From Gigaspora rosea (Eukaryota > Glomeromycota > Glomeromycetes > Diversisporales > Gigasporaceae): a DNA stretch of 64,000 bases. Under the pieces are notes generated by a model. The model searched no databases, was not told the DNA's origin, and worked only from the letters and a program-made list of their open reading frames with translations. The DNA is taken from NCBI GenBank assembly GCA_003550325.1, contig QKWP01000059.1:232284-296283 (forward strand). Direction: 5' to 3'. How positions within the stretch are numbered: the stretch's first letter is position 1; each line of letters starts with the position of its first letter. Of this stretch, positions 46,840 through 58,256 are shown in pieces. Made by a program: the position numbers and the translations under genes.

Positions 46840-47335
46840 ATTTTTGGTGCTAACAAGTTTACTTAGTGTATGAAGTTAGAATTAATTAGTAAAATTTTAT
46901 GAAACATAAGATTTTATAGAATTTTATTAATAAAATTTTATAAAATCTTATAATACACAAATTTGTATTAATTAATTCTAACTTTATGTACTAAGTAAAC
47001 ATGTTTAACATCTAAAAATACATCAAATTGGCAGAGCTATTTTTATTTTATTTAAAATTTGAAAAATAAATACATAATTTTGGATTTTTGATCAAAAAAG
47101 TCAAATTTAAGTATCTTTTCTCCAAATTTCAAATAAAATAAAACCGATTCTGCTAATTTAAGATATTTTTAGGTTCTAAATAAGTTTACTTAGTGTATAG
47201 TATTAGAATTAATTAATAAATTTTGTGAATCATAAAATCTTATAAAATTTTATTAATAAAATTTTATAAAATCTTATAATTCATAAACTTTTAATAATTA
47301 ATTCTAACTTAATGCTTTAAGTAAACTTGTACAAT
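46840..47335. repeat. Two copies of a roughly 160-bp palindrome (AGTTTACTTAGTGTA family)
   Basis: 46,850-47,010 and 47,177-47,330 each read AAGTTTACTTAGTGTA, GTTAGAATTAATTAGTAAAA, then a T/A-rich centre AATTTTATTAATAAAATT, then the mirror image ending in TAAGTAAACTTGT. Half copies are at 53,755-53,835 and 57,220-57,305, and a full copy at 60,440-60,600. Spaced by a shared direct repeat (ATTTTTATTTTATTTAAAAT). Confidence 0.75.
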
Positions 47336-47992
47336 ACCTAAAAATACATAAATCAGCAAAGTTATTTTTATTTTACTTAAAATTTAAAGAATAGATGCAT
47401 AATTTTAGATTTTTGAGCAAAAAAGACAAATTTAATTGCTAATCTGGCAATGATCGGCACTAATTTTATATAAAAAATTGGGGGACACGTTTTTAAAAAA
47501 TACAAAAGTACCCCAGAAACCTAAAGATAAATAGGTACAAAAAATCGAATCACATGCATTTTTGATGGTACAAAATCATAGCACAAAATCAACGTTTAAC
47601 GCTATATAAAAAAAAGTTAGGTTTGCTTTATAATTTAAGAACGTTCAATATAGACGGATTGTGGATTTACTATGACCAAGTCATAGATTTCGGATTAGCA
47701 ATTTCATACTGAGTATAATGCATACATCACAGCCCGTATAAAATTTCTAATGATTTTACCGATTCTTACTTTAGTACTTATTCGAGCTTTGAAAAATCAT
47801 ACTATGGCCAACCTAATACACGATCTGTATTGCATCTCTTGAATTACTGTAATGCGCCGCCACTTCAACTTGGTCGGTTTGATCTTTGGAACTAATTCTT
47901 GCGTATGTAATATATTTTTTTTCATAGTTTTACTACATGACAAAAGCATTTTCTTGACCATTTGACCCAAAACTTTTTTAATAATATAAGCA

Positions 47993-48183
47993 TACCGTAT
48001 AAGCGTGAAATAATGCTTATTCATGCTTTAATTAATTAACCTGCGCACTATTTTGGATATGCATATATGCATTATTTAGAAATAAGGTTGATTTTTGAAC
48101 TCGAGACCATGTAAGTTATTTTTGAAGAACTCGATTTTCAAAATAACGCCCACGAGTGCTATTTCGTGCTTATACGGTACATT
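47993..48183. mobile_element. Small inverted-repeat element with ACCGTATAAGC ends
   Basis: ACCGTATAAGCGTGAAATA is mirrored by TATTTCGTGCTTATACGGTA, about 190 bp. Non-coding. Confidence 0.55.
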
Positions 48184-48375
48184 TGAAAATAAACAAGCTT
48201 CTGAAAATAATGTTAGCTAGTAGAAGGAATTTTTTTTTATTAACGTGTGATCTTTAGTTGAATTAAAAATCATGATTTGTGGATACTGTATTTATACTTT
48301 GCCCGATTTCTAATATGGTTTTTTTTTTAATTGGTTAATAAAAATAGATAGAATATGTATTTCTTACCCACGTAG

Positions 48376-48745
48376 ATTGAATTTGCTGGTGATATTTTCA
48401 ATGTTATTAGCAGCCGCAGTAATGTCATTATCATCTATCGTTGTCACTTTCAAATTGTTTAAGCGATTTGCCGCATGAGTTTTGGCATTTTTTATATCAT
48501 TCGCCTCATTCAAATCATTAATTGCTTTCGCAATAGTATTAATATATTCGGTTAATTCCTGGGTGTTGGTTAACTAGTTATCAGCAACCTGTAATTTAGT
48601 CTTTCAATTTTCTGCTGGCGAGACAGTGTTCCGTTGAGCGGCATTGGCGGCTGCTTTAATTTGGTCGTCAGTGATAGCAATGTTTTTTAAATTTCCTAAA
48701 TAGGTTAGGGCGGCGGCTTTGGTGGACGATATATATAGTTGACTA
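48376..48745 (-). pseudogene. Relic of a bacterial-type helical-repeat protein
   Basis: The minus strand translates to residues such as LTYLGNLKNIAITDDQIKAA, KAINDLNEANDIKNAKTHAA, NRLNNLKVTTIDDNDITAAA. This Ala/Asn/Leu/Asp-rich helical pattern is like the FIVAR-type repeats of surface proteins in Firmicutes and Mollicutes. There are one TGA and one TAG in frame (near 48,608 and 48,577); the TGA would be Trp in Mollicutes. GC content is visibly higher than the surroundings. Such DNA in a mycorrhizal fungus could come from Mollicutes-related endobacteria. Source and homology are inference. The N-terminus runs into fungal AT-rich DNA at about 48,745. Confidence 0.4.
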
Positions 48746-49579
48746 TAAGTCCAGGTTTAGAAAAAATTTATTATCAAAAAGAACGAAATCTTGTACTTAA
48801 TAAATTGTATTCACAAAAATAAAAAAAAAGCTCAAAGAATTGGTAGTGATTTATTTTATTTCATTTGTCGTATATTAGGTTTAAAATCTTTTTATTTATT
48901 TGGGAAAGGGGCAAATCTAATAAGACCCAATGCGGCAAATTTTTAAGATACCTTAAGATTTGGCATTATATAATTCTGGATTTAGCATTGATTATTGTAT
49001 AATTTGATAACTAAAATTCAAACCTTCACGAATAAGTTTTTTGAAGCGCCTATGTTTATTTTTGTAATTCTAATTGTGAATTTTAATAATGACTCCGATT
49101 TTGTGCAATTCCAGTTTAGCAAAATTAATGAGTCCAATTCTGTGCAATTCCAGTTTAGCAGATAAATGCGTTGTGTCATCTTTTATTCCAGTTCTAATAG
49201 CGCTTTTTTTATTTTTTTCGAATCCAATTGCAATTTACACACTTCTCACTTATAATATTGTTTTTCAAATGTCCAAACTTTAGAGACCCGAATACTTTAT
49301 TAAATAGAATGCCGTATGTTCATATATTCTGTTATAAAAAATACAGTAAATAAATTGGTTTAATATTTTTGAATTCACTACCAACGTTGCATAATAAACT
49401 GTTATTTTATTACCATAAACCAACTATACCCAACAGTAGAGATTTCAAGAATCTTATGGCTGTTCATTGGTTGTTTGAAATTTTAGCACTTCAGTCTTAT
49501 CCAAAAATTGTAGAGCTATACTTTGTTTCACAGCTCGAGATGTTTTTTAATCCAATTAGCTATAGTTGACACCTTGGGC

Positions 49580-52500
49580 ACATCTTCATATTCAATTTCA
49601 CACTATTGTGCACGTCGTAATAATTCCGTATGCATCTCTGTTGCATCCATTTTTAATTTTGTATTCGTTATGCCAGAATGAAACATAACCCCTAATAATC
49701 CTTTCACTTTTTCAGTTAGTCACTTTACTGGATTTTTATGGTTAACTTTGAGATTTTCCTGTAATGCCCAACCTAGAACAAATACCGTATGGCTAAAAAA
49801 AAAAAAAAAGTTGAATAACAAAATCAACTTCTAATTTTGACTAGCCAAAAGGGTAGTAAATACGACCTTCTTGATGAAGCATCTATATCCATATCCGTTA
49901 TACTTGCCGAATTTATTAAAACTGAATCTTCATCACTATTCATACTCTGTTAATAAAATTGCTATTATTAGCTAGGGTATTAATAGAGCTAAATAGTATG
50001 TGAATAACAACGAGTCTTACATTCTCTTGGTTCATAAATTCTAAAAAAATTCATTATGTTTGGATAAGTTATATTATATTCAAATTATAAATAATTTATA
50101 TATAACTTACTTTGAGTAAAAGCAGTCCAAGTTTTTACTAGTTGTGTGTGTGTTGTTGAAGATGGGCTTGGATTTTCAAAAACATAATCTTTTGTAATTT
50201 TTTGCAATTGTAGAGGGCTAAATTTATGCAAAGGCCCAAATCCAGGTAAGGATCGTGCACAAATATATCTTGTATTGTCTTCTGTTTCGGGCCATGTAAA
50301 TTCGTGCCATGTTGAGATTCCTGACAGTGTACCTAATTTTTTTTTTCTAAATATAATTTAAATAAATGGGTTAATTATATTGAATTTTTAATTTAACTGT
50401 AGTATTCATGTAATTACTATCGTACATATATTACCTAAATCACGATTTGGCTCAAGATGAGCTATGTGCGTTCCTGATAAATTTTTTATTGCATTTTCGA
50501 TATCTTCTCCTGATTTAATATCATAGCCTAACTTGACCCATCTTTTAATTGAATGTGTGATCTAAAAAACTAATATAGTTAAATTATATTGTTATAAATT
50601 TAAAATAACTAGAACAAACCTGTGCGTGATAGGAGTCAATTATAGATTTGGCTTCTCCTGCCTCAAGAAAAATCCATTTTCGAGGGCTAACATCATACTA
50701 TTCTTTCCAATGGCTCAAAATTAACATTAATTTAATATTTCTGTAATGTGGGCCATTGTCTGATACTACGGTTATCCACTGAGGTTTTGGATTAATAATT
50801 TCTATAACCGTATGAAGTAATGAAGCCGCAAACCATGCGTCTTGATGAGTATTATCTGACCAATGCTCAAATACTTGTATATTTAATTTTTTTATCTAAG
50901 CTTTTTTGATATACAAGAACAGTATGTAAAGTCCAGCCTCGTTTACCAAAAAAATCTTCTTTAGTTTCACGTGCGCTTTGAGGATTAATTCGCATTTTGA
51001 AATCTACAAGAATAAGTACCCCATTATGGTCTAAAGATTCAAGTTCAGCAGCTAGTTGTGCATTCAAATAAGTTCTACGTGCATGATGAGCCATAAAGGC
51101 TACTAACCGATTTTGCTAATCTATTAAAAATTCATGCTGTCTAATATCTAGTTTTTCTCGTAATTGATTAAAAAATTCAAAAAGATTTTCACATTCTTTG
51201 CATATATTAGGGTGTAAATAGTTACAATCTCCAAATGCGTGTGCAAGACAATGGCTAATACACGAGTTATAAATTGGAACACCTTGCTTAGTTACTAAAT
51301 GAGTTTTTGCATAATCTTTTCGTAAATATCGGCGTAAATGTTACATTTTTTGAATTAATTCTTTCTATTTTTTTAATAATTAGCTTATATTAATAATCTA
51401 AGATAATTATAAATCAAATAAAATAAAATAATAATACTTATACCTTATCTGTCGCATTTGCTACATATTTATCAACTAATAATTCAATATCGTCAAATAC
51501 TTCATAGCTGCATTCATTATATGTATTACAAAGTTCACACATATTCTCTTTATATAAAAATTGTCCACCTTCTAATCGTGTCATAAATGCAGTTCGGCGC
51601 ATTCCATTTGGAAATTCTTCATGAACTTTTCCCACAAGCCTTTTTTGTATCACGCAAATATACTATAGGTAAGCCAGTTAAAGTATCGGCTTTGTAACTA
51701 CTTTGTGAAATATTGTCTTTGTGCATAAAAAATTGATCAAATTGTATTAAACTTTCTTGTGAAAATTGAACGCGATGAATAACTGGTTTGTGAAGTGGCG
51801 GTGCACTGTATCCATTAGTTATTGCATGCTTTTGGGAATCGTGAATTGTATGTCGTCCAACCTTATTATTTTATATTAAATTAAATTATTAATATTTATT
51901 AGAATATTTCTAATTTACACCACAGGTGATTATCACCTATAGTCAATTTGCCAATTAAAATTCAGGATCAGGTGTAACATGTAAATCAATCTTTGTGTAA
52001 CAAAAACAAAGAAATTTTTAAAAAATTGCTAAAATTGCTTCTAGCCTAAAAACTTGTCTATAAAACTACTTTTTTTTATACAAAAAAAAAATTCCTTGTA
52101 AAATTTTGGTATAAACTATACCCCTCTGCCCTATCCCAGTTCTTACCCTTACCCTAATATTAAAAAAATTTAACTTTTACTTAATAAAAATTGTTTGTTT
52201 TTATTTATTTATTTATTACAGGTGATAATTACCTGTGGTGAACATTAGTTAATTTCTATTTATTTATAATAATTTAAATAAATTTTCTTATATTCAAATT
52301 AGACTCTAATTCGGATTATGTAAAATCATTCGCAATAATAGAAAGTATACGTCATTTACCATCTGAGGTTTTTTTATTATTAGAAAGTGCACGTTGAAAA
52401 CATGCCCAAAATGTTTGTGTATTATTAGGCATATGTTTTGGAATTGGCACCAAAAACCCCATTTTATATAAAATTTGCATTGTTTCTTTATCTTTGTCAG

Positions 52501-53590
52501 TTGGATTAGCATGTGTCCAAATCTAAAACTAAAAAATTTGTTGTTACTATAAATAATTTTGTTTTAATGTTAAATAAAAATATTTATACCTCTGATTTAT
52601 CGTATGACTATGAGGTTATATTATGTCCACCAGCAGCCTGAATTAAAGTTTGCCAAGCACTAAATTCTCTATCGCTAAACTGATAATCTGCTGGATATAT
52701 TTCTTGCAAACTAGTAACTAATTCTATTATTTTGCTTTCATTTTTACTCCAATTAACAAAGAATTGATACCATGTAATATTTGCTATTGTTCTTCGTTTT
52801 AAATGATAGTCAAAAAGTGGTTTCATTAGATTATAAATATTCTAATCAATAGGAGTACATGTAGGAACATGTTGTTGTTGAAGATATAGTTGTTTTGTAG
52901 AATGTTCTAAACCGAAAAGTTGTGTACTGTTAAAATTTTTTATACCCCTTTAATACGATTTATTAATTGAAATTCTTGATATATTTCAAGAAACAATATA
53001 AATCATCTATAATTGAAACAAATAATGTTTTTTTGGAATGATATTCACGAATTAGTGATGATTTATAACCAGATCCTCCTTTTTTTAAATCTTGTTGTGA
53101 TGACGAACCAATTCCAAATACACAAAATTTATTTTTACTATCCAAAAAAAATGAAAACAGACAAAATTTAATATCAAATAAAAGGAAAGATATAATTTTT
53201 TCATTAGTCCATCCAATTACAAGGGGTCCTGAATAACGAGTTTTAGTTTTGAATAATTTTTGATATACTATAGAAATCGCCGTACTTGGATTAGCAACTA
53301 TTTCTGAAGAAATACTATTACAAGAACATTGATAACCAGGTAAAAAAAAAGTAGTTGAATAACCAACAACTATTGTAATAACAAATTGTTGTCTATTAAG
53401 AATAGTTATAGTTTTTTGTCCAATACGAATTGGAAATAAAGAAAAATTTTTATTATTTGCAATATTTTCTTGCCACCAAAATTGTGAAAAGGTCCATAGT
53501 GATAGTTTTTATCAATAATACCAGGTTCTACAAGTGTGACAGTTACTTGTTGTATTTTTTTTTGACATTTTAAAGACAAAGTGTTCAGAT
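49580..53590 (-). pseudogene. Large decayed DDE-type transposase, second unclassified family
   Basis: Minus strand. N-terminal part 53,340-52,960 (GYQCSCNSISSEIVANPSTA, SGPLVIGWTNEKIISFL, GIGSS, GSGYKSSLIREYHSKKTLFV); a middle block at 52,826-52,608 (NESKIIELVTSLQEIYPADY, FSAWQTLIQAAGGHNIT); a Cys-containing block at 51,653-51,438 (LYKENMCELCNTYNECSY); the core at 51,094-50,600 with AHHARRTYLNAQLAAELESL, VLILVDFKMRINPQSARETK, FGKRGWTLHTVLVY, ITVVSDNGPHYRN and KWIFLEAGEAKS; and a C-terminal helix at 49,660-49,570 (MDATEMHTELLRRAQ). The acidic residues in VDFKMR, SDNGPHY and LEAGEAK could form a DDE triad. Many stops and frame breaks; a MITE (51,919-52,240) sits inside. No TIRs found by eye. 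Confidence 0.6.
51919..52240. mobile_element. 322-bp MITE with CACCACAGGTGATTATCACC ends
   Basis: CACCACAGGTGATTATCACC is mirrored by GGTGATAATTACCTGTGGTG. Inside is a telomere-like stretch (CAGTTCTTACCCTTACCCTA). It interrupts the transposase pseudogene at 49,580-53,590. Confidence 0.8.
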
Positions 53591-53984
53591 TTCAACGTGT
53601 ATATTAGAATGACTATAACTCTTATCCCCTTAATTTATAATAAATTAATATAGCGATCAGTGCTGATCTTAGCCGAATTAGCAATTGAGTATTTTTCTTC
53701 AAATTTCAAATAAAATAAAAACAATAATGCCAATTTGATATATTTTTAGGCTTTGACCAAGTTTACTAAATACAATAAGTTAGAATTAATTAGTAAAATA
53801 ATGTGAATTATAAGATTTTATAGAATTTTATTAAGGGCATACCATTTATTATATAATATTTCTCTACTAATAGCCTGCCCTTTCTATTCATGATGTGATT
53901 TTAATGCTAATTGGCAGAATTATACTAAATATATATATAATATATATATATATACTATATATAATAGTATAGATATTCAAAATT

Positions 53985-54480
53985 TTGGTTACTAAAACTC
54001 TTCCCATCGATCACTTGTACAAATTTCCAAACAAAAGAAAAACAAAAAAATTTTCATTAGTAAAAGACGAAGCAGCTAGTAATACTGGTTTTTATAAAGG
54101 TCAACCTTTCTTGTGTCGTCGGGGACTCTTTTATATATTCAGCATGCAAGCCAGAAGCGTCAGTTGTGCAAGATAACTGGCAGTAGGTGCCCTTGGTACA
54201 AGAAATTCTGGTGAAAGTTAAAAAAAAAAACTTTCGTCGACAAAGAGATTATAGCTTGGCTAGGTGGGGAACTAAGAAAAATAAGTTTTTCATCACTTTC
54301 TTTAAAGTTTTTGGTTACAAGAACTTATTTAACCATATACCTACTATCATATTCTCGCTGGAAGTCAGTTTTGCTGGAATTTTTAACGAAAAGTGGGAAA
54401 TTCAGCGTACCCCTCAAAAGATCAGCATTATTGTTCCTATCCTAATCGGTAAAAAGGCATGAAGGTGAATAAACAGGAAT
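53985..54480. repeat. Dispersed repeat, copy 2 (pairs with 41,750-42,650)
   Basis: Inverted relative to copy 1; see that entry for shared words. Open frames here (53,985-54,176 and 54,187-54,462) are Lys/Phe-rich with no motif, and the same coding idea is not conserved in copy 1. Confidence 0.55.
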
Positions 54481-55060
54481 AGACGCATAATGTGATGTGA
54501 CGCAATAGAGTAGGCGGATCTACAGAGATTAAATTCCAGAATGTTCTGTTAGTCTTCTTTTTATGTACATATAATACTTTGGCAAGGCGTTTCCTTGCGC
54601 AGTATTATATAATTTTTATTGTTGATTTCAGATTTAGGTTTTTTCTATTTCTGTTTTCTTTTTGTTTCTTTTTTTTCTTTTCTTTTTTTGTTTGTTTTCA
54701 TTTTGTTAGCTTTCCGTCATTAGTGATAGAATTTTTTTTCGTTTCTTTCATCTTATAGTCATTTTATTTTGTTTGTTTTTTTGGTATATCATTTAGGGTT
54801 TGTGGTATTTCCCTCTTTTTTTTCATTACTCTTTTATTTTCTTAGCTACAATATTCTTCTTGTATGGTTTGGTTATCCTCACTATTGACACATGGTGAGA
54901 GGGATTTGAAAAGAAATCCTATATTGCTCTTTGACGGGGCTGACAAAATTGTCTGTCTTATCAGTAAGGCAGTGTGATAGATCACATTAAGGTGCTCTAG
55001 AAGTATTCGAGTGATGCCAGACCTGCTATAGATAGAGTATTGATAATAAGTAATTAACAT
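54481..55060. other. T-rich stretch with hairpin, no gene
   Basis: A hairpin at 54,572-54,606 (AATACTTTGGCAAGGC mirrored by CCTTGCGCAGTATT). It is followed by about 250 bp of TTTTCTTTTT-type sequence. Confidence 0.5.
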
Positions 55061-55154
55061 AGTTTAGTTATATTATATATCTAATATCTAAAAAGGTACC
55101 GACAAGACTGTCAAAGAGTTAAAAAAGAAAAAAAAAATAGTATAGATATTTTTA

Positions 55155-55440
55155 AAATTGAAACTTCTGATCTACTAGTCTGATTTGAATGACTCAACTA
55201 CCAAAATGTTCGCCTTAATAAGATGAATCTAACAAATCTAAAATTATAAAAATCCAATTACAGAATTCTAAGATCGCTAAAGTTTTTTATAATTTTAAAA
55301 TTGTAAAAAACTTTAGTAATCTTAGGACCCTGTAATTGGATTTTTATAATTTTAGACTTGTTAGATTCGTCTCATTAAGGCGAACATTTTGGTAGTTGAA
55401 TTATCCAAATTGGACTAGTAGATCAAAAGTTATTCAATTT
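55155..55440. repeat. 285-bp palindrome of the TTTTGGTAGTTGAAT family
   Basis: The arms AACTTCTGATCTACTAGTC...CAACTACCAAAATGTTCGCC and their mirror meet near 55,292 (TAAAGTTTTTTATAATTTTA). Arms about 140 bp, over 90% matched by eye. Confidence 0.8.
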
Positions 55441-55477
55441 TAAAATTATTTATACTATTATATATATTATATCTAGA

Positions 55478-56270
55478 GAACCGCTATTTACACCATGGTT
55501 TTTGCCATTTGCACCATGGATTTTGTATAACAGTAGATCATCAATCAACATTTTCTATTTGCACCATGGTAATATATGTTGTACCAATAAAAACTCGCCT
55601 TTTTTTGTAGATTAACAGTTATTGGCACCGTTAATGTTGTGTAATGTTACAAAATCTTCTTTTGGTAGCCTAATCTAATGCGGGCCAACCCTAACCCTAA
55701 ATTTATAATGTGGTCAATCTCTTACCCTAAATTTTTAAGCCCTTAACATAATGCGGACCAGATTTTTGCAATCTTTTGTAACCTTGGGCTATATTTATAT
55801 TGCACCAATAAAAACTCGCCTTTTTTTGTAGATTAACAGTTATTCGCGCCACTAATATTGAGTAATGTTATACAAGTCTATTTTGGTTACTTAATCTAAT
55901 AGGCCTGCTAACCTAATTTTATAATGTGGGCCAACCCTAACCCTAATTTTATAATTCGGGCCAACCCTTATCCTAATTTTTTAAGGCCTTAAAAAATTAG
56001 GGTAAGGGTTGGCCCAAATTATAAAATTAGGGTTAGGGTTGGCCCGCATTATAAAATTAGGTTAGCAGGCCTACTAGATTACCAAAACAAGATTTGTGTA
56101 ATATTACACGATATTGACGATGCGAAATAACTATTAATCTACAAAAAAGGCAAGTTTTTATTGGTGCAACATATATTACCATGGTGCAAATAGAAAAGGT
56201 GATTGAAGATCTAATATTACACGAAATCCATGGTGCAAATAGCAAAAACCATGGTGTAAATAGTGGTTCC
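55478..56270. mobile_element. Foldback element of about 790 bp containing telomere-like repeats
   Basis: The ends GAACCGCTATTTACACCATG and, mirrored, CATGGTGTAAATAGTGGTTC start arms of about 120 bp (with TTTGCACCATGG words). Further in are GCCAACCCTAACCCTAATTT blocks and a central palindrome around AATTTTTTAAGGCCTTAAAAAATT (about 55,975-55,998). Non-coding; open frames are incidental. Confidence 0.8.
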
Positions 56271-56356
56271 CTATATATATTATATATATATTATATATAT
56301 TTTTTGAATCTGATTGGTCAATTAGCTATTTTGTGTAATGTAATCAGAGTTTTAAC

Positions 56357-57175
56357 TAGGGATATTAATGGAGCACTCTAGGGTAGTGTGAAGTGTACTC
56401 TACTAGAGTAATACCCAAAACTACACCACACTAGAGTACATCACTTTAGAGCAAACTTTATAATTAAAACACTAAAGTATTAATCTATAAGCCAAATATA
56501 TAAGTCAGGGCATACTCTGAAGTATAATCCAAAGTATTATCTGGTATATAATACAGAGTCAATTTATATATTTATAGTATAGAATTTTATATTTATATAA
56601 TAGTTATTCCAGTGTATAAACCACTTTATAGTTGAAATAATAGTGGTTCCAGAGTATAATCTATTTTATATTAATAGTATTACTCTAGAGTGATTTACTT
56701 CTTTTAGATATATGGGCCCTCAAAAGTAGAAATCAAGGAATTTGGCAGATCACAGGTTTTGAGAAAATCAGCAAAAACTATTTTGTTATACAAAATCAAA
56801 CCAATCTAAAATTAGGTTATTCATGATTAACAAACCTGTTTAAACAGGATTATTAGAACTGTAGATCTATATAACTATCAGTAAATCTTGTTAAATCTAT
56901 TTTTAATTATAGCATCAAAAGCCTTTAACTATTATATTGCAAAAATTTATTAAGTGATCAGACTTTCATTATTAAGTAAAAAAGATTGGGCCTAAAATTT
57001 TACACCTGATCAATCAAACAGGTCAATTTTCAAAAAATAGTCAAATTTCTTGGTTTCTACTTTTGAGGGCCCATATCTTAATAAGCTAGAGTAGAATGAT
57101 GCCTAAATCACGCTGGTATGAAGAGGTTTATACTCCTAAATTACTTCAAAGTATTATACACCATTAACATCCCTA
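56357..57175. mobile_element. 819-bp non-autonomous hAT-like element
   Basis: TAGGGATATTAATGG is mirrored by CCATTAACATCCCTA. The flanks GTTTTAAC and GTTTTGAC (7 of 8) look like an 8-bp TSD. It contains short ACTCTAGAGT-type palindromes and the nested MITE below. Confidence 0.7.
56714..57072. mobile_element. 359-bp MITE with GGGCCCTCAAAAGTAGAAA ends
   Basis: GGGCCCTCAAAAGTAGAAA is mirrored by TTTCTACTTTTGAGGGCCC, perfect over 19 bp. Flanked by ATAT/TATAT (TA-type TSD). Nested in 56,357-57,175. Confidence 0.85.
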
Positions 57176-57810
57176 GTTTTGACTATGTATTTATGAGTAA
57201 AATTATATAATAAATAGCACTCTTTTAATAAAATTCTATAAAATCTTATTATTCATCAAATTTTACTAATTAATTCTAATTCAATTCACTAGATAAACTT
57301 GTTCAGAATCTAAAAATACATTAAATTGATCAAGATTGTACAAGCTATATATTTAGTAGTTTTTATCAGATATCAGATATTTCTGAATTGTTTTATGTAT
57401 TCTGATATATGATGCAGCACAGCTATAGTAGTTACTAGCCAATATCTGATTATATTGTATAGAACAATTTGAACAATTTTTCAATGTCTGATGATATATT
57501 TGATGCTGATTTGTATATAACCAAGATAAAACTATATAAAAAATTGATTTATATAGATCAATTTAGTATACATAGATTATTTTATTTTTATTTTTAGTTG
57601 GAAATTATCTTCTAAAAACATATATATATATGGAAATAGAACCTTTTTGCCATTTATTCAAAATATTTATACAAAAAAATGAATTTTTCATCAGTTGATT
57701 TATACAAATCAATCACATTATAAAATATTTCTAAACTTATTAAACAAAATTTAAACAGATTAAATAAAACATACATCATCTCTTATCATTTAATTAATCA
57801 TAACATATAA

Positions 57811-58232
57811 TAATTGTGACAGATCATAATAAAATCCAGATTAAAATAAAATGATAGTATAAAATCTTGAAAACTAAATTTTTTTGGGGAACATTTTTTA
57901 GGGTTAGGGGTTTAGGGTTAGGGTTAGTTTTAAAAAAAATTATAATAAACAAGTATTAATGGGTTTTAGAAGGCTAGCAGGTTAAGTATAGTATGTAGAT
58001 TTCATTTTAAATTATAATCTGTGACAATAATTATTGTCACAGATCATAATTTAAAATGAAATTTACATTTTATACTTAACCTGCTAGCCTTCTAAAACCC
58101 ATTAATACTTGTTTATTATAATTTTTTTTAAAACTAACCCTAAAAAATATATCCCAAAAAAATTTAGTTTTTGAGATTTTATACTATCATTTCATTTTAA
58201 TCTGGATTTCATTATGATCTATTACAATAATT
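57811..58232. repeat. 420-bp palindrome with telomere-like repeats in its arms
   Basis: The arms (TAATTGTGACAGATCATAAT..., ...GGCTAGCAGGTTAAGTATA) meet in GTGACAATAATTATTGTCAC (58,021-58,040). The left arm has TTTAGGGTTAGGGGTTTAGG and GTTAGGGTTAG; the right arm has only ACTAACCCTAAAAAA, so repeat number differs between arms. Confidence 0.85.
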
Positions 58233-58256
58233 ATAAAAAAAAATTGCACATCATAT

